A DNA stretch of 30,624 bases from DATMNI01 sp035570275 (GCA_035570275.1 DATMNI010000126.1:1-30624); one strand, 5' to 3'. Numbered from the stretch's first letter, positions 14,167 to 23,349 are shown. Notes: generated from the letters alone by a model not told the origin. Program-made: numbers and translations.

Positions 14167-16791
14167 ATGAAGTTTTGGCATTGGCTAAGCCGCCGTTCCC
14201 GGGAAGAGCGGGAACTGGACGAAGAACTGCGCTTCCACCTGGAACAGGAAGCCCAACTCCATATCGATCGGGGTGAAGCGCCGGAGCTTGCCCGCCGGTC
14301 GGCACGCCGCGATTTCGGCAACGTCACGCTCACCCGCGAGGTTACGCGCGGCATGTGGGGATGGAGCCTGCTGGAACGCGGGGTTCAAGACTTGCGATTC
14401 GCCGCGCGCATGCTGCTCAAAAATCCGGCCTTCACGGTGGTCGCGCTGTCGGCTCTGGCGCTCGGAATCGGCGCCACTACCGCCACGTTCAGTGTAGTGA
14501 ATTCGGTGTTGCTGCGCCCGCTGCAATTCCCCGCCCCGGAGCGTCTGGTGATGGTTTGGGAACGCCCGCCCCAGGGCAAGCTCACGAACGTTGTCCAGAC
14601 GCAGAATTTCCTCGACTGGCATGCGCGCAACCACTCGTTCGAAGGGATTGCGGCCATCTGGGCCACTCCCGTCAATCTGGCCGGTGAAGGCGAACCCGTG
14701 CAGACGCCCGGGATGTACGTGTCCGCCGACTTCTTCCGGGTGCTGGGCGTGGCCCCGCTGCTGGGCCGCACCATTCAGGCCGAAGACGATGTCCACGGCG
14801 CGAACTGTGTCGTGGTGCTGGGCTACGGCCTGTGGCAAAGCCGCTACGGCGGCCGCGCCGATGTGCTGGGCCGTAAGATTCGCGGCAGCGCTTCTGAGGT
14901 TGCCGGCTGTGAGGTGGTGGGCGTGATGCCGGCCGGATTCCGTTTTCCCACGCTTCGTGCCGAGCTTTACATTCCGATCAAGATCGATCCGGCTCAGGCG
15001 CCGCTCGACGGCCGCAACTACTACACCGTTGCCCGCCTCAAGCCGGGCGTCTCATGGCAGGCGGCGCAGGCGGAGATGCAAGCCATCGCCGCGCAGACGG
15101 CCCGCGAGCGTCCCAAGATGAACGCCAGGTGGAGCGCCACCGTGGTGCCGCTGATGGAGCAGACCACCGGGGAGAGCCGCACCACACTGCTGGTGCTCGC
15201 GGGCGCGGTCGGGTTCGTGCTGCTGATCGCCTGCGCCAACGTCGCGAACCTGCTGCTGTTGCGGGCGTCGGCGCGGCGGCGCGAGATGACGGTCCGCGTC
15301 GCGTTGGGCGCGGGGCGCTGGCGCCTGATGCACCAACTGGTGGTGGAAAGCCTGTTGCTTGCGGTATCCGCGGGCGCGCTTGGTTTTCTGCTGGCGTACT
15401 GGGGCGTCCCCACCATCATCCGGATGCTCCCGGCCGGGTTTCCGCTGCCCCGCATGGGGGAAATCTCGGTGGACCATTCCGTGCTGGCCTTCACCCTTTT
15501 GGTATCGCTGGCGTGCGGGCTGTTCTTCGGAATTCTCCCGGCGTTGCAGGTAAGCCGCACGCAGATCTCCCAAGGTCTCCAGCAGGGCGGGCGCACCGGT
15601 ACGGCGTCCAGCCGGCGGCTCAGAGATACCCTGGTGATTGCCGAAGTTGCCTTGGCCCTGCTGCTGGTGACCGGCGCGGGGTTGCTGCTGCGCAGTTTCA
15701 TCCTGCTGAACGAAGTGGACCCCGGCTTCCGTCCGGAGCGCCTCCTTACCTTTCGCATGCGCTTGCTGAACAGGAGTGACGGAAAGATCTTCGAACACCG
15801 CGCCGCGGTCGTGCGCGAGGTCCTGGACCGCATTCGCGCCTTACCGGGTGTCACCTCGGCCAGTTCCATTCACGTGCTGCCGATGTGCTGCGGGAATTCC
15901 GGAACCGGTTACTATCGGACCGACCGGCCCGCGCCGCCACCGGGCACTTTTTCCGGCGGCGATTTTTCGGTGATTTCCGACGCCTACTTCCGCACCATGG
16001 GCATCCCCATGATCGGCGGCCGCGAATTCGACGCTCGCGATCGCAAGGGCGCGCCCGAGGTCGCAATCCTAAACCAGACCGCCGCCGAACAGATCTTCCC
16101 AGGCGAGAATCCCATCGGCAAGCAGGTCAAATTCAATGGGTTCTTCAACCCGACCCTGCAGATCGTGGGCGTGGCCAAAGACATTCGGCACAGCGCGCTC
16201 GAAAACGCGCCCGACCCGTGCCTCTTCCTGCCTCAGGCTCAGCAACCGAGCGGCCTGGCTGCGCTGGTGATCCGCACCAGCGGCGACCCACGTGCGCTGA
16301 TCCCGGCGGTCAAGGAGCAGATTCGCTCGGTGGACCCCAACCAGGGCGCCCAGGACATCGCCACGATGGAGCAGGTGATGTCCGACGCCATCGCGCGCCC
16401 CCGGTTGCAGGTCACGCTGATGTGCATTTTCGGTCTGCTGGCGCTGTCGCTGGCCTGCGTGGGCATCTACGCCGTGATCTCGTATTCGGTGGAGCAGCGC
16501 ACGCGCGAGATGGGAATCCGCCTGGCGCTGGGCGCCGCACCCGATGGGATCCGCCGTCTGGTATTGCGCGAGGGCGGCGTGCTGGCCGCGGCGGGAATCG
16601 GCATCGGTCTGGTGGCCGCCCGCGCCCTCACCGGCTATTTGTCGACGCTGCTTTACACCGTGAAGCCCACCGACTCCCTGGTCTTCGCAGGCGTAAGCGC
16701 CGTGTTGGCTGCCGCTGCCATGGCCGGCTGCTACTTTCCCGCCCGGCGCGCCACGCGCGTGGACCCGGCGGTCGTGCTCCGGGACGAGTAG
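14167..16791 (+). CDS. ADOP-type FtsX/MacB permease (acidobacterial duplicated orphan permease)
   Basis: An 874-residue protein, start ATG at 14167 behind AAAGGAGG. Residues 1-70 form a charged cytoplasmic domain (SREERELDEELRFHLEQE). A first MacB periplasmic-core half follows with a TM helix near 97-120 (VVALSALALGIGATTATFSV) and three TMs near 345-460 (ACANVANLLLLRASARRREM and the signature RVALGAGR). The second half repeats this: VIAEVALALLLVTGAG near 490, then ACVGIYAVISYSVEQRTREM and RLALGAAP near 760-785, ending FPARRATRVDPAVVLRDE. No ATPase domain or gene is adjacent, hence 'orphan'. These permeases resemble macrolide/lipoprotein exporters; the cargo is unknown. Regulated with the PadR gene. 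Confidence 0.93.
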   Translation: MKFWHWLSRRSREERELDEELRFHLEQEAQLHIDRGEAPELARRSARRDFGNVTLTREVTRGMWGWSLLERGVQDLRFAARMLLKNPAFTVVALSALALGIGATTATFSVVNSVLLRPLQFPAPERLVMVWERPPQGKLTNVVQTQNFLDWHARNHSFEGIAAIWATPVNLAGEGEPVQTPGMYVSADFFRVLGVAPLLGRTIQAEDDVHGANCVVVLGYGLWQSRYGGRADVLGRKIRGSASEVAGCEVVGVMPAGFRFPTLRAELYIPIKIDPAQAPLDGRNYYTVARLKPGVSWQAAQAEMQAIAAQTARERPKMNARWSATVVPLMEQTTGESRTTLLVLAGAVGFVLLIACANVANLLLLRASARRREMTVRVALGAGRWRLMHQLVVESLLLAVSAGALGFLLAYWGVPTIIRMLPAGFPLPRMGEISVDHSVLAFTLLVSLACGLFFGILPALQVSRTQISQGLQQGGRTGTASSRRLRDTLVIAEVALALLLVTGAGLLLRSFILLNEVDPGFRPERLLTFRMRLLNRSDGKIFEHRAAVVREVLDRIRALPGVTSASSIHVLPMCCGNSGTGYYRTDRPAPPPGTFSGGDFSVISDAYFRTMGIPMIGGREFDARDRKGAPEVAILNQTAAEQIFPGENPIGKQVKFNGFFNPTLQIVGVAKDIRHSALENAPDPCLFLPQAQQPSGLAALVIRTSGDPRALIPAVKEQIRSVDPNQGAQDIATMEQVMSDAIARPRLQVTLMCIFGLLALSLACVGIYAVISYSVEQRTREMGIRLALGAAPDGIRRLVLREGGVLAAAGIGIGLVAARALTGYLSTLLYTVKPTDSLVFAGVSAVLAAAAMAGCYFPARRATRVDPAVVLRDE

Positions 16792-16794
16792 TGG

Positions 16795-16815
16795 TCGCGA
16801 CCCTCCGGGTCGCGA
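16795..16815 (+). terminator. Hairpin downstream of the ADOP gene
   Basis: TCGCGACCC (16795-16803) and GGGTCGCGA (16807-16815) form a perfect 9-bp GC-rich stem with a 3-base loop, four bases after the permease stop. GTGTTTG follows, only a weak T-tract. It could stop transcription or protect the 3' end. Confidence 0.5.
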
Positions 16816-16910
16816 GTGTTTGACGCCACCCCCTTCCTGTTCCAGGGCCTGTAACGTGACCGTTGGCTTCGCCGCCGCGGGGCCGCCTTCTTTGTTAGGC
16901 TGAAAACGCT

Positions 16911-18608
16911 ATGCGAAAAGCCTTCATTCTCACGTTCCTCGCAGCCATAACCGCGTCGGCCGCGGCCAAAGTTACCAGCGTATTCAACGCCGCCAGTAAT
17001 ATTCCGCTGGGAAATGCCGGTTCCGGAATCGCCCAGGGAGCGTTTTTTGTGGTGTTCGGTTCGGGCCTTGGGCCGGCGTTGATCTCGATTGCATCCATGC
17101 CTTACCCCACGTCCATCGGCGGCACCACAGTCACCGTCACACCGGCCGGCGGAACTCCGGTTACGGCCTATTTATACTACTCGGAAGACGGACAGGTGTC
17201 GGGAATCCTGCCCTCCGCCACGCCCACCGGCCCTGCCAACGTCACTGTGACTTACAACAGTTCCACCAGCGACCCGGTGAAGATCACGGTGGTCAAATCC
17301 TACTTCGGCATCTTCACGCTGAACCAGGCGGGCACTGGACCGGCGGCGGTCCTGAATCGCAACCCGGACGGACTGAACTCGCTCACCAACTCGGTGGCGT
17401 CCGGCGGCACTCTGGAAGTATATGGGACCGGTTTGGGTCCGATCACCGTCGCTGATAACGCGCCGCCCGGCGCCGTTTCGCCCGCCGGTATCGATGTCAA
17501 AGTACTGGTGGCGGGCCAGACCATCGCGACGAGCTATGCCGGCCGGGCGCCTCAGTTTGCCGGACTGGACCAGATCGATTTTCAGCTTCCATCCGATGCC
17601 AGCGTCCCGGACGGCTGTTTCATTCCCTTCGCGATCCAGGTGAATGGCGTGGTGAGCAACTACGGAACTTTTGCCAAGGCGGCCGGCGGCAAAACCTGTA
17701 CAGCCCCGCTCGGATTGAGCGCCGCCACCTTGCAGAAACTGGATGCCGGCGGGACCGCGACGGTGGGCTTGCTATCGCTCGGACGGAACACGACCGCGCT
17801 TTCCGTGGTGGGCAAACCAGTCCTTATCGACATCGAGTCCGCCAGTGGCGCATTCGCCCCATTTAACGCTGCGGGATTGTTCGGCCTGAACCTCACGCCC
17901 GGAGCCCTGCCGCCCTTGAATGCGGTTGGGACATGCATTGTCCAAACGCAGGGCTCAACCTCGCCGCCCATCAACGCACTTCCTCCGCTGGCGAAGGATA
18001 TGGATGCCGGCTCCAAGCTGACGCTGAGCGGCCCGGGCGGCGTCAGCAAGGACCTGACCCGTTCGATAGCCGTTGGTTCCGCAGGCTACTCCGCGGTGCT
18101 CTCCTCTGCGACGCCGGTTATCCAGCCCGGCCAGTGGACCATGACGGGGACTGGCGGGGCCGACATCGGCGCCTTCACCAGTACCGTAACCGTGCCCGCG
18201 CCGCTGGCTTGCACTAACTGCGACGGCACAACCGGCATCAACACGATTGACCGCACCAAGCCACTGCTGGTTACGTGGACCGGCGGCGGCGGAAGTGGGG
18301 ACTACGTGCAGGTCGGCGGCCTTTCGACCGTGGTCTCGACTGCCGACGCGGCCAAGAACGTGGCGGTGATTTTCTCTTGTTCGGCCCGCGCCAGCGATTT
18401 GCAGTTCACCGTGCCGGCGAGCATCCTGAACCAGATGCCGCAGAGTTCCGCCGACCTGCTGGCCGCCAACACAGGCGCATTGGTGCTGGTCAACGTGTTG
18501 GGCAACAGCGGCACTGCGTTCACCGCGCCGCTTACGGCGGGCGGGAATATCGATCTCGGGTTCTTCGGTTACTCGGCGACGGTGATTAAGCTGGTGGGAT
18601 ACAACTAG
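16911..18608 (+). CDS. Secreted TIGR03437-type (Solibacter-expanded) Ig/TIG-like protein
   Basis: A 565-residue exported protein: MRKAFILTFLAAITASAAAK is a signal peptide. Residues 20-260 show the pattern of the Solibacter-expanded TIGR03437 domain: VFNAASNIPLGNAGSGIAQG, then FVVFGSGLGP, a GTTVTVTPAGG strand, DGQVSGILPSATP, YFGIFTLNQAGTGPAAVLNR, GGTLEVYGTGLGP and APQFAGLDQIDFQLP. This domain normally ends large surface proteins; here it is N-terminal and followed by about 300 residues of further beta-rich, Ser/Thr/Gly-rich sequence. No catalytic motif is visible. It is probably an extracellular binding or structural protein. ATG at 16911 is supported by the signal peptide. Confidence 0.85.
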   Translation: MRKAFILTFLAAITASAAAKVTSVFNAASNIPLGNAGSGIAQGAFFVVFGSGLGPALISIASMPYPTSIGGTTVTVTPAGGTPVTAYLYYSEDGQVSGILPSATPTGPANVTVTYNSSTSDPVKITVVKSYFGIFTLNQAGTGPAAVLNRNPDGLNSLTNSVASGGTLEVYGTGLGPITVADNAPPGAVSPAGIDVKVLVAGQTIATSYAGRAPQFAGLDQIDFQLPSDASVPDGCFIPFAIQVNGVVSNYGTFAKAAGGKTCTAPLGLSAATLQKLDAGGTATVGLLSLGRNTTALSVVGKPVLIDIESASGAFAPFNAAGLFGLNLTPGALPPLNAVGTCIVQTQGSTSPPINALPPLAKDMDAGSKLTLSGPGGVSKDLTRSIAVGSAGYSAVLSSATPVIQPGQWTMTGTGGADIGAFTSTVTVPAPLACTNCDGTTGINTIDRTKPLLVTWTGGGGSGDYVQVGGLSTVVSTADAAKNVAVIFSCSARASDLQFTVPASILNQMPQSSADLLAANTGALVLVNVLGNSGTAFTAPLTAGGNIDLGFFGYSATVIKLVGYN

Positions 18609-18670
18609 GGGCCGGGGGTCGGGGGCCGGTTTCCGCCCAATCACCGATCAGGTGTTAAGTTAGTGAAGGC

Positions 18671-19150
18671 ATGTCAACCGTATTTGCGAAGCTGAATTTT
18701 AAAGACCATAAGCAGATTGTGGTCCTCGACTCACCCAGCAGTTTCGAACGCGAACTCGCTGCTCTGGAAGGTGTCGAAATCATTCGCGATCTGCAGAAGG
18801 CGAAAGAGGTGACCTTTTCCCTGGCGTTCGTGACTGCACCGGAACAGGTTGATGCCCTGGCGCCCGCGATTGCCCGGAAGGCGGAAGGCGACGCCATCGT
18901 ATGGTTCGCCTATCCCAAGGGGACCTCGAAGACATACAAGTCGCAGATCGACAGGGACCACGGCTGGAATATGCTTGGTCATGAAGGTTTTGAGCCTGTC
19001 CGGATGGTGGCGATTGATGAGGATTGGTCCGCCAAGCGTTTCCGGCGCGCCAAATTCATCAAGAACATGACACGAGCCACGCAGCATCGGCTGACTGAGC
19101 GCGGCAAGGAGCGGCCGGCCAAGACTCCGCACGCGGGTCCGAGAGGTTAA
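18671..19150 (+). CDS. Conserved 159-residue protein, DUF3052-like
   Basis: ATG at 18671 follows GTGAAGG at 18662-18668. The protein begins with VFAKLNFKDHKQIVVLDSP, has an acidic helix FERELAALEGVEIIRD, then AIVWFAYPKGTSK and HGWNMLGHEGFEPVRMVAID, then DWSAKRFRRAKFIK. The 'AYPKGTSK ... AIDEDWSAKRFR' pattern resembles DUF3052 proteins, small cytoplasmic proteins of unknown role; the match is from memory. The C-terminal tail is basic (RLTERGKERPAKTPH). Convergent with the SDR gene, with the second nested-palindrome repeat between them. Confidence 0.72.
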   Translation: MSTVFAKLNFKDHKQIVVLDSPSSFERELAALEGVEIIRDLQKAKEVTFSLAFVTAPEQVDALAPAIARKAEGDAIVWFAYPKGTSKTYKSQIDRDHGWNMLGHEGFEPVRMVAIDEDWSAKRFRRAKFIKNMTRATQHRLTERGKERPAKTPHAGPRG

Positions 19151-19200
19151 GGCGAAGATATCGGCTCTCACGAACGGATTGTGGCTTGGAACGCTCCCCG

Positions 19201-19349
19201 CTTAGCCGGTCGTTTCAGAAATACGCCGACGTATCCGGAAACCGCTTGCTGACGCGCGCCGCTCCGATCAGAGCCGCGACTTGTCGCTCGACGGTTAGGG
19301 AGCGGTTTCGTCGAAATACGAGACTGTATTTATGAAACGGTGTACTAAG
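19201..19349. repeat. Nested-palindrome repeat, copy 2 (149 bp)
   Basis: Second copy of the element at 364-502. It starts CTTAGCCGGTCGTTTCAGAA and ends TATTTATGAAACGGTGTACTAAG. It keeps the shared GAAACCGCTTGC block, the central CTCCGATCAGAG hairpin and AGGGAGCGGTTTCG. Where copy 1 has the paired arms CTAACGTAA/TTACGTTAG, this copy has CGTAT/ATACG at the same place, so both strands of the stem changed together. Like copy 1, it lies between convergent genes. Confidence 0.85.
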
Positions 19350-19385
19350 CCGGTCACTCACAATGCCGATAGCGGCCGCGGGCGC

Positions 19386-20108
19386 TTATCGCTGACTGAG
19401 GCCGCCATCGACGGCTAAGAGTTGGCCGGTGACGAAGTTCGACGCTTTCATAAAATACACTACGGCATCGGCGATTTCGGCAGGCGTGCCGCCGCGGCGG
19501 GCGGGGGTGTTCTCGATCATGAGTTTGCCGCGCTCGTCAATGTCGTCGAACGGGATCACGCCGGGGGCGACCGAGTTCACCGTAATCTCCGGCGCCAAGG
19601 CCTTGGATAGGGCGCGGGTCAACATGATCACGCCGGCTTTGGAGGCGCAGTAGTGCACATGCTCGGCCCACGGGCGAATGCCGCCCAGCGAACTGATGTT
19701 CACGATGCGGCCGCCGCCGTGCTTCCGCATCAGGCGGGCGCCGTTCTGGCAGCAGAAGAAAACGGCCTTCAGATTGACGGAGTGGATGAAGTCCCAGTCC
19801 TGCTCGGTGATGTCGAGCGGGTCGAAACGGGTGAAGCGGGCCGCGTTGTTCACCAGGCCGTCCAGGCGGCCGAGACGAGTTTCCACCTCGCCGAACATGC
19901 GCGCAATCTCGGGCACGCTTTCGAGGTTGGCCCGGAACAATTGGGCGCCGCCCAACTCCTCGGCGGTGCGGCGCGCCTCGGCTTCGGAGCGGCTGTAGTG
20001 GATGGCGACGCGCGCGCCCTCCTGCGCCAGGCGCAGCGCGATGCCGCGGCCAATGCGCTTGGCCGCGCCGGTCACCAGGATGGTTTTGCCGGCCAGACTA
20101 TCTCCCAT
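19386..20108 (-). CDS. Short-chain dehydrogenase/reductase (pteridine reductase-like)
   Basis: A 240-residue classical SDR with NAD(P)H-binding TGAAKRIGRG (residues 13-22), NNAA at 87-90, catalytic Ser140 (NISS) and Tyr153-x3-Lys157 (YCASK). The start of the fold, VTGAAKRIGRGIALRLAQEG and HYSRSEAEA, resembles the FolM/pteridine-reductase branch, which reduces pteridines using NADPH, but the general 3-oxoacyl reductase-like type cannot be excluded. ATG at 20108 is clear; the frame upstream of it belongs to an overlapping shadow. It is 26 bp behind the MFS gene and may be its last operon partner. The Arg after the Gly motif favours NADPH. Confidence 0.88.
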   Translation of the reverse strand: MGDSLAGKTILVTGAAKRIGRGIALRLAQEGARVAIHYSRSEAEARRTAEELGGAQLFRANLESVPEIARMFGEVETRLGRLDGLVNNAARFTRFDPLDITEQDWDFIHSVNLKAVFFCCQNGARLMRKHGGGRIVNISSLGGIRPWAEHVHYCASKAGVIMLTRALSKALAPEITVNSVAPGVIPFDDIDERGKLMIENTPARRGGTPAEIADAVVYFMKASNFVTGQLLAVDGGLSQR

Positions 20109-20134
20109 GACTATCCGCCTGACTATCCCCCGGA

Positions 20135-21430
20135 CTACACGATGGTTTCGCCATGCACTTCCACCTCCTCCGGTTCCACACCTTCCTTGGCCGGTTCGGG
20201 CAAACGGCCCGCCCAGTTGGCCCAGCCCCAGAATATCGCCGTGCTGGAACTGAGCGCTCCGGCGATGGAACCGATGAGCCGCGGATCCCATCGCTGCGAA
20301 GCGATGCCGGCCCCCGCCATCGAGATCATCATCGTGGACCATGTCATGGATTCCATGGTAGAAAATACGCGGCCGCGGAATTCGTCGGCCACGTGGCGGA
20401 GCAACTGGCCCATGTTCAACACCGAGCTTACCCCCACGGCCGCGCGCGAGATGGCGATGAAGACCAGCGCCCATCCGAAACTGCGCATCTGGCTGAACAC
20501 GATGTACGCCACGCCGTGGCAGATGTAGCAGACCACGATGGTGCGTTTGTAGCCGGCGAAGCTGAGCGTCCGGCCAATCCGGTAAGCGATGGCACCGCCA
20601 CAAAGCAATCCGATTCCGGCGCAGCCCCAGATGACGCCGATGCCCGCGGGCCCGCGGCGGAACACCAGTTCGCCGAAGATGCTGAACAGAATCTGTGCCG
20701 CGCCGCCACCCGTGGCCCATCCCACCGCGATCAGCGCGATGCCGAAAATCAGCGCGTGGCTGCGCATGTAGCGCAATCCCTCCCGGTACTCATGCCACGG
20801 CCGCACCACTTCGGCTTCGGTGAGCGCACGCCGGGCAGCACGAAATCCGCGGCCGGGCAGCGAGAGGCGTGAGATGCACCAGGCCGAGACCAGAAACGAA
20901 AGCGCGTTGGCGGAAAAGGCCCACCCGTAGCCGAATTGGGTGACGCTGGCGCCGCCCAGAAACGCGCCCACGGTGAGCGTGGTCCACTGCGTCGTCTGGG
21001 TCAGCGAGTTGGCCGTGTGCAATTCCTCCTTGGTGGCGATGGCAGGCAGGATGGCCGCGCGGCCGGCGCTGAAGAACGGCGAGGCCAGCATCAACAGTCC
21101 GCTCAACACGTAGACCAGCCAGGTGTCCGGCCGGTTCACGGTGAGGATGAAACCGGCGGCCACCACGGCGCGGATCAGGTCGCTCCAGATCATGACCCGC
21201 TTGCGGTCCAGGCGGTCCAGCACCACGCCCGCCAGCGGTCCGGCAAACATGGCGGGAATGGCGCGCGAAAGCATCACGCCTGCCACTACCATTCCCGAAC
21301 CGGTGTGGGCCAGCACCAGGCTGAAGACAGCGATGTTGTTGAAGTGGTCGCCGGTCTCGCTGACCACCTGCCCGATCCACGTGTTCCGGTAGTTGCGGTT
21401 ATCGCGGAGCAGTGAGACGAATGCGTTCAT
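20135..21430 (-). CDS. MFS transporter (MFS_3/EntS-like)
   Basis: A 431-residue 12-TM major facilitator. ATG at 21430 (MNAFVSLLRDNRNYRNTWIG) is preferred over a TTG five codons upstream. Hallmarks of the MFS_3 group are present: WIGQVVSETGDHFNNIA in helix 1, the loop-2 motif GVVLDRLDRKRVMIWSD, and LTQTTQWTTLTVGAFLGG. Related proteins export siderophores or drugs, but the specificity here cannot be read. The C-terminal tail is acidic (EPAKEGVEPEEVEVHG). A palindromic repeat (21451-21510) separates it from menC upstream on the same strand, and the SDR gene follows closely. Confidence 0.9.
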   Translation of the reverse strand: MNAFVSLLRDNRNYRNTWIGQVVSETGDHFNNIAVFSLVLAHTGSGMVVAGVMLSRAIPAMFAGPLAGVVLDRLDRKRVMIWSDLIRAVVAAGFILTVNRPDTWLVYVLSGLLMLASPFFSAGRAAILPAIATKEELHTANSLTQTTQWTTLTVGAFLGGASVTQFGYGWAFSANALSFLVSAWCISRLSLPGRGFRAARRALTEAEVVRPWHEYREGLRYMRSHALIFGIALIAVGWATGGGAAQILFSIFGELVFRRGPAGIGVIWGCAGIGLLCGGAIAYRIGRTLSFAGYKRTIVVCYICHGVAYIVFSQMRSFGWALVFIAISRAAVGVSSVLNMGQLLRHVADEFRGRVFSTMESMTWSTMMISMAGAGIASQRWDPRLIGSIAGALSSSTAIFWGWANWAGRLPEPAKEGVEPEEVEVHGETIV

Positions 21431-21450
21431 CGGCGGCGCGTCCAAATAGC

Positions 21451-21510
21451 GGCAGGCGGATTGGCAATCCGCCGGACCCAGAGGGTACCCCTATCAACCT
21501 GCCCCACAGG
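21451..21510. repeat. Palindromic GGCGGATTG-type repeat between menC and the MFS gene
   Basis: GGCGGATTG-G-CAATCCGCC is a perfect palindrome at 21455-21473; a CCTGCCCCACAGG partner lies at 21498-21510, as in the other copies. The second part runs into the end of menC, where it encodes the final residues. Confidence 0.85.
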
Positions 21511-22609
21511 ACTCCTCACGCACCGTGATGGCGCGGATGTAGTCGCGGTCCAGTTCGTAGCCGAAACCCGGCTCGTCCCGAACCACGATGGTACCTTGCG
21601 GCGTGGTCTCCACCGCGGGTTGGATGATGTCCTGCTTCCAGTAGCGCTTGCTTGCCGAAACGTCGCCCGGCAGCACGAAATTGGGCAGCGTGGCCAGCGC
21701 CACATTGTGCGCGCGGCCGATGCCCGCTTCCAGCATGCCGCCACACCAGACCGGGATGCCGGCGGCCTGCGCCACATCGTGGACGCGTTTGGCTTCGCTA
21801 AAGCCCCCCACGCGGCCCAGCTTGATATTGATGATGCCGCAGGCGCGCAGCTTAATAGCCTGTTCGGCGTGATGAGCGGTGCGGATGCATTCGTCCAGGC
21901 AGACGGGCGTTTGCAGCTTGGACTGCAACTCGGCGTGGTCGATGATATCGTCGTGGGCCAGCGGCTGCTCGATCATCATCAGGTAGAATTCGTCCAGCTT
22001 GCGCAGATGCTCCGTGTCGGCGAGAGTGTATGCCGAATTCGCGTCGGCCATCAGTTTAATGGCGGGAAAACGCTCGCGCACGCGCCGGATCACGTCCACA
22101 TCCCAGCCCGGCTTGATCTTCATTTTGATCCGTTGGTAGCCATCGGCCAGTTCGTGTTCGATCTTGTCCAGCAGTTGCTCGATGGAATCCTGGATGCCGA
22201 TGGAGACGCCGCAGGGGATTTCACGCCGCGCGCCGCCGCCGATCTGCTTCCACAGCGGAACACCCTCACGCCGCGCTGTCAGGTCCCAAACGGCGGTCTC
22301 CAAACCACCGCGCGCCATCTTGTGGCCGCGGATGTGTTTGGTCAGCGGGGCCACTTCGCCGGCGGTTTCGAAACGGCGGCTGAGCACCGGCGGGGCCACG
22401 TAATCGCGCAGAATGGGCCAGGCCGAATCTGTCCATTCCTCGTTGTAGAAGGGGTTCTCGCCGGCGGTCACTTCGCCCCAGCCGGAGATGCCCTCGCTAT
22501 GCACCTCAACCAGAATGATGTCGCGGCTGTAGGTGCGGGAGAAGCTGGTTTCAAAGAAGTGCACCAGCGGCATGCGGATCTGGCGAAGCGTGATTCGTTC
22601 CAGTTTCAT
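21494..22609 (-). CDS. menC: o-Succinylbenzoate synthase / N-acylamino acid racemase
   Basis: A 371-residue enolase-superfamily enzyme of the OSBS/NAAAR (menC type 2) branch. Lys162-x-Lys164 (KMKIKPG) gives the catalytic pair, metal ligands are Asp189 (MADANSAY), Glu214 (MIEQPL) and Asp239 (CLDECIRT), and Lys263 (NIKLGRVGG) is the opposing base. These enzymes make o-succinylbenzoate in menaquinone synthesis, racemise N-succinyl amino acids, or both. ATG at 22609 is chosen because GGAG lies eight bases upstream and the start overlaps the GNAT stop as ATGA; an ATG at 22615 is too close to that site. The GNAT partner favours the N-succinyl-amino-acid role. The last residues come from a palindromic repeat. 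Confidence 0.92.
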   Translation of the reverse strand: MKLERITLRQIRMPLVHFFETSFSRTYSRDIILVEVHSEGISGWGEVTAGENPFYNEEWTDSAWPILRDYVAPPVLSRRFETAGEVAPLTKHIRGHKMARGGLETAVWDLTARREGVPLWKQIGGGARREIPCGVSIGIQDSIEQLLDKIEHELADGYQRIKMKIKPGWDVDVIRRVRERFPAIKLMADANSAYTLADTEHLRKLDEFYLMMIEQPLAHDDIIDHAELQSKLQTPVCLDECIRTAHHAEQAIKLRACGIINIKLGRVGGFSEAKRVHDVAQAAGIPVWCGGMLEAGIGRAHNVALATLPNFVLPGDVSASKRYWKQDIIQPAVETTPQGTIVVRDEPGFGYELDRDYIRAITVREESCGAG

Positions 22610-23349
22610 TGCCATTTCTCCAACAGGTAGGTCCCTTCCTCTTCGTGGCGCGCAAAGCCCGTGACGGCGAGGCCGTCTTCGAAGGCGCGCAGAAACCGGT
22701 CCGCGTTGGCCTGCTGGATCTGGCGGGCGCGCGCGTTGTCTTCGCTGCGTATGCGCGCGATATCAGCGGGGTACGAGATGCGCTCCTGTGGGTTCCGCGC
22801 GTCCTGTGGGTTCCGAGCCTCGGGCTCGCCGGCCAGGACGGAGCGCACGCGCGGGCTGTCGATCCACCATTCGGCGATGCACCGGTCGGTGGGGAGCCCG
22901 CCGTGCAGCGGGCTCGATGTGGTGCCGTACTGGTTCGGATAGTAGTGCCGCACAATGGCGCCGAGCTTCTCGATGTTGAGGAAAGCGTTCTTCAGTTCCA
23001 GCGGGTCGAAGGTCCATTCGATCAGTTGGATGCCGCGCGAGAGCGCTTCCTCGCGCTGTTGCAGTTTCAGCCGCCGGCCGATTCCGGCATTGTGGTAAGC
23101 CGGCAGAACGCCCAGCATGTGGCTGTGCAGATACGGCATCCTGCCCGGTTTGACGCCGGGAATGGCGAAGCAAAAGCCGGCCATTTCCGAGCCGTCGTAG
23201 GCGCCAAAGACCTGGCCACCCACCTTGTTGACCACCACCAGAAAGCGGATGGGAAGCAGTTCGGCGTCGGCGAAACCCCAGATGACCTGTTGCAGGCGCA
23301 ACACGTCGCCGAATTCATCCAGGTTGTGCAATTGCCGAATCTCGATCAC
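22606..23349 (-). CDS. GNAT-family N-acyltransferase, COG3375-like (likely amino-acid N-succinyltransferase)
   Basis: A 247-residue protein. Start GTG at 23349 overlaps the mazG stop as GTGA; a GTG at 23367 lies deeper in mazG. The GNAT acyl-CoA site is HSHMLGVLPAYHNAGIGRRL (motif A, NAGIGRR as the Q/RxxGxG/A loop), followed by RGIQLIEWTFDPLELKNAFLN and LGAIVRHYYPNQYG. This is the predicted acetyltransferase group that often sits beside menC-type racemases; in Geobacillus such a GNAT enzyme succinylates D-amino acids for the racemase. That role is inferred here from the neighbour. ARNPQDARNPQ at about residue 190 is a small tandem duplication in the C-terminal region. Confidence 0.85.
   Translation of the reverse strand: MIEIRQLHNLDEFGDVLRLQQVIWGFADAELLPIRFLVVVNKVGGQVFGAYDGSEMAGFCFAIPGVKPGRMPYLHSHMLGVLPAYHNAGIGRRLKLQQREEALSRGIQLIEWTFDPLELKNAFLNIEKLGAIVRHYYPNQYGTTSSPLHGGLPTDRCIAEWWIDSPRVRSVLAGEPEARNPQDARNPQERISYPADIARIRSEDNARARQIQQANADRFLRAFEDGLAVTGFARHEEEGTYLLEKWQ

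Noticed and set aside
20109..20134. Short GACTATCC/GGACTAC repeats between the SDR and MFS genes
   Set aside because: Three imperfect 10-bp units are too few and too diverged to call a CRISPR or regulatory array.
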